Assembly (NCBI RefSeq): GCF_004664715.2 | Contig: NC_051084.1 | Span: 57,097,334 to 57,161,333 of the forward strand | Source: Peromyscus leucopus | Taxonomy: Eukaryota > Chordata > Mammalia > Rodentia > Cricetidae | Length of the DNA: 64,000 bases | Direction of reading: 5' to 3' | Shown here: in pieces, positions 62,424-64,000 of the stretch | Position numbering within the stretch: position 1 is the first letter of the stretch | Layout of the letters: every line of letters starts with the position of its first letter | Made by a program: the position numbers and the translations under genes | Notes under the pieces: generated by a model | Database searches by the model: none | Seen by the model: the letters and a program-made list of their open reading frames with translations, nothing else | Told to the model about the DNA's origin: nothing

Positions 62424-62953
62424 GTAAGAAATAGGAGTATTCCTCAAAACTTTCTGAAATTAAATGCCACAGTTTGCACCACACATTTTCAAGTATAATG
62501 TTTTTGTTCATGACCTTAAGTGTATGTGAAGAAATATATTGGGGAAATTTAATGGCTGTGATTTAGGTGGACCAAGCACCACATACAAGTGTGTACCCCT
62601 GTTTAAATATGTACTGTTACATGAGTTTCCTCAGGGAGAGATAAGCAAACATCTCTTCATCAAAGGTAGGGCACTAACTACAGAACAAAATGATATCATT
62701 TCACCCAAATCTAATTTGGGGAAAAATGTGTCTTCCTAGATCTATTTCTAGGAGCCTGGATCCCTATGTTTACAAAATCATGGGTAATCTAAAAGCTGCT
62801 GCATCAACCTATCCCTGCATAGATGACAACATATGAAAGCAGTTTGCCTGAGCTTCCTACCAAAACTGCAGGCAATCCACTCAAAAGTCTCCTCCTTCTC
62901 CCCACTTAATGAAGATCACCTGAAGGGTGGGAGGGGGTGGGGGAGTGGGTCTC

Positions 62954-63033
62954 GAGTCTTGTAACTTTCTTAGCTTCCTGAGTCTTGTAAATTTCTTGAG
63001 TTTCCTGAGTCTTGTAAGTTATATTAGCTGCCT
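62954..63033. repeat. 27-bp minisatellite, three units
   Basis: Three units beginning GAGTCTTGTAA at 62954, 62980 and 63007, diverging toward the third. Confidence 0.9.
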
Positions 63034-63455
63034 AAATGATTTGATCTCCTTTCTTCCTCCTTCCCTTCTCATCCTTCCTCCCCCCCCCACTCCTCTCTCC
63101 TCCCTCCATGAGGGAATGTTTTAATGTGACACAAATCCCTACTTAAAATTTCTTCCCCTGGCTCTTACAAGGTTTCTGTTCCCTCCTCCATGATGTTCCC
63201 TGAAATATGAAGGGGGTGATTTTGATGTCTAACGGTTTTTCCTTCCATTTTGGGCCAGCCTGGAACCACTAGGCCACAGCAATGGTCATTTAATCTCAAC
63301 ATCTTAGATAGTTGGTTGCCCATAGTAACCACTGCCCATTGAAAAAGAGTAGGTTTCCCACCAAAGGGAAGGGGCTTCTGAATCATTTCCAACTTTATTT
63401 CTCTCTGTTCTAAGCCCAAATTAAAGTGTCTGTAGCAATAAGAACCTACAGTATA

Positions 63456-63619
63456 GCCGGGCAGTGGTGGCGCATGCCTTTAATCCCAGCACTCAGGAGG
63501 CAGAGGCAGGCAGATCTCTGTGAGTGCAAGGCCAGCCTGGGCTACAGAGTGAGTTCCAGGAAATGCGCAAATCTACACAGAGAAACCCTGTCTCGAACCC
63601 CCCCCCCCAAAAAAAAAAA
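63456..63619 (+). mobile_element. B1 SINE
   Basis: Full length from 'gccgggcagtggtggcgc' to 'ccctgtctcg', then C and A runs. Flanked by ACCTACAGTATA (63444-63455) and ACTTACAGTGTA (63620-63631), 10 of 12 identical. It contains the 'ccaggaaatgcgcaaatctac' cricetid-type right end. Confidence 0.95.
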
Positions 63620-64000
63620 ACTTACAGTGTAATTCTGGTATGCAACCAACATTCAAGTCTCAATAGCCTTCATGGCTTCTGGGGCTTCAGGGGAGGTATG
63701 ATATTGCTAGGGGTGGGGTCTTCCCCCAGGAATCTCATGGCTCCTGTGAGTGGCATTTTCCAAAAACAGTGTGCCTTTTTTTAGACTCTTAGGTTTTTGT
63801 CTTTACTGTTGTCCTAAGCTGTTCGAAAATTTGTATAACGCTCAAAGATTAGCATTATATGATGAAACGATTTATAGAGGGTGCACAGGATTTCAGATTG
63901 ACCACTGTCATTTTGAACAAATGTCAATGGGTTTGGGGATTTGGAAGTAAGCAGGTTAAAAAAAAAGATTCTAGATCCAATGAAGCATCACTTACATTAA

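Larger units (their letters stand above)
62424..64000 (+). other. Adgrb3: Adgrb3 intron (5' part)
   Basis: Begins with donor GTAAGAA and runs off the window. It contains a 27-bp minisatellite at 62954-63033, a C/T-rich tract near 63055-63115 and a B1 SINE at 63456. No exon was seen. Confidence 0.88.

Noticed and set aside
1..64000. CRISPR arrays, operons, bacterial-type genes
   Set aside because: Spliced mammalian gene, SINEs and LINEs show this is vertebrate nuclear DNA; tandem repeats present are microsatellites or short local duplications without spacer structure.

Overview
This is a stretch of mammalian nuclear DNA from a rodent. It is most likely a cricetid (hamster, vole or deer-mouse group): the B1 SINEs end in an 'aggaaaggcgcaaagctacac'-type tail rather than the mouse form, and there are B3/B2-like and ID-like SINEs, rodent LINE-1 3' ends and cricetid-looking LTR elements. 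Base composition is AT-rich, and nearly all open frames are random or lie in repeats.

One gene is present: the middle of a brain-expressed adhesion GPCR, Adgrb3 (Bai3), on the + strand. Three coding exons lie at 32184-32378 (195 nt, phase 0-0), 57879-57947 (69 nt, phase 0-0) and 62315-62423 (109 nt, phase 0-1). Their translations join without a gap into one part of the extracellular GAIN region. Everything else is intron: at least 32.2 kb upstream, 25.5 kb between the first two exons, 4.4 kb between the next two, and 1.6 kb or more downstream.

The introns are a layered record of mobile elements. 1-10 kb: two copies of an abundant rodent interspersed repeat (one split by a B1), an internally deleted beta-type endogenous retrovirus (ERV A, 4326-6966, minus strand) and a LINE-1-like 3' region. 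10-30 kb: mainly unique AT-rich DNA with B1, ID, B3, microsatellites and several copies of a ~350-bp rodent repeat. 30-41 kb: LINE-1 3' fragments, the first exon, B1/B3/L2 relics. 41.6-47 kb: a second retrovirus of the same family as ERV A (ERV B, 41640-44775, minus strand) and a 5'-truncated LINE-1 carrying a B1. 47-64 kb: sparser repeats, a large perfect AT hairpin, the last two exons and two B1s.

The most unusual structure is ERV A. Its two ends carry unrelated LTR sequences, yet the element is flanked by a perfect 6-bp direct repeat (GAGTCA at 4320-4325 and 6967-6972), as if the chimera were one integration. Other points of interest: a 33-bp-arm perfect palindrome at 55233-55302, a pair of 56-bp segments 1.2 kb apart sharing a 27-bp identical core, and a degenerate sequence at 60815-60930 that resembles the third exon but may be a MIR SINE. 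No RNA gene, CRISPR array or complete gene was found.
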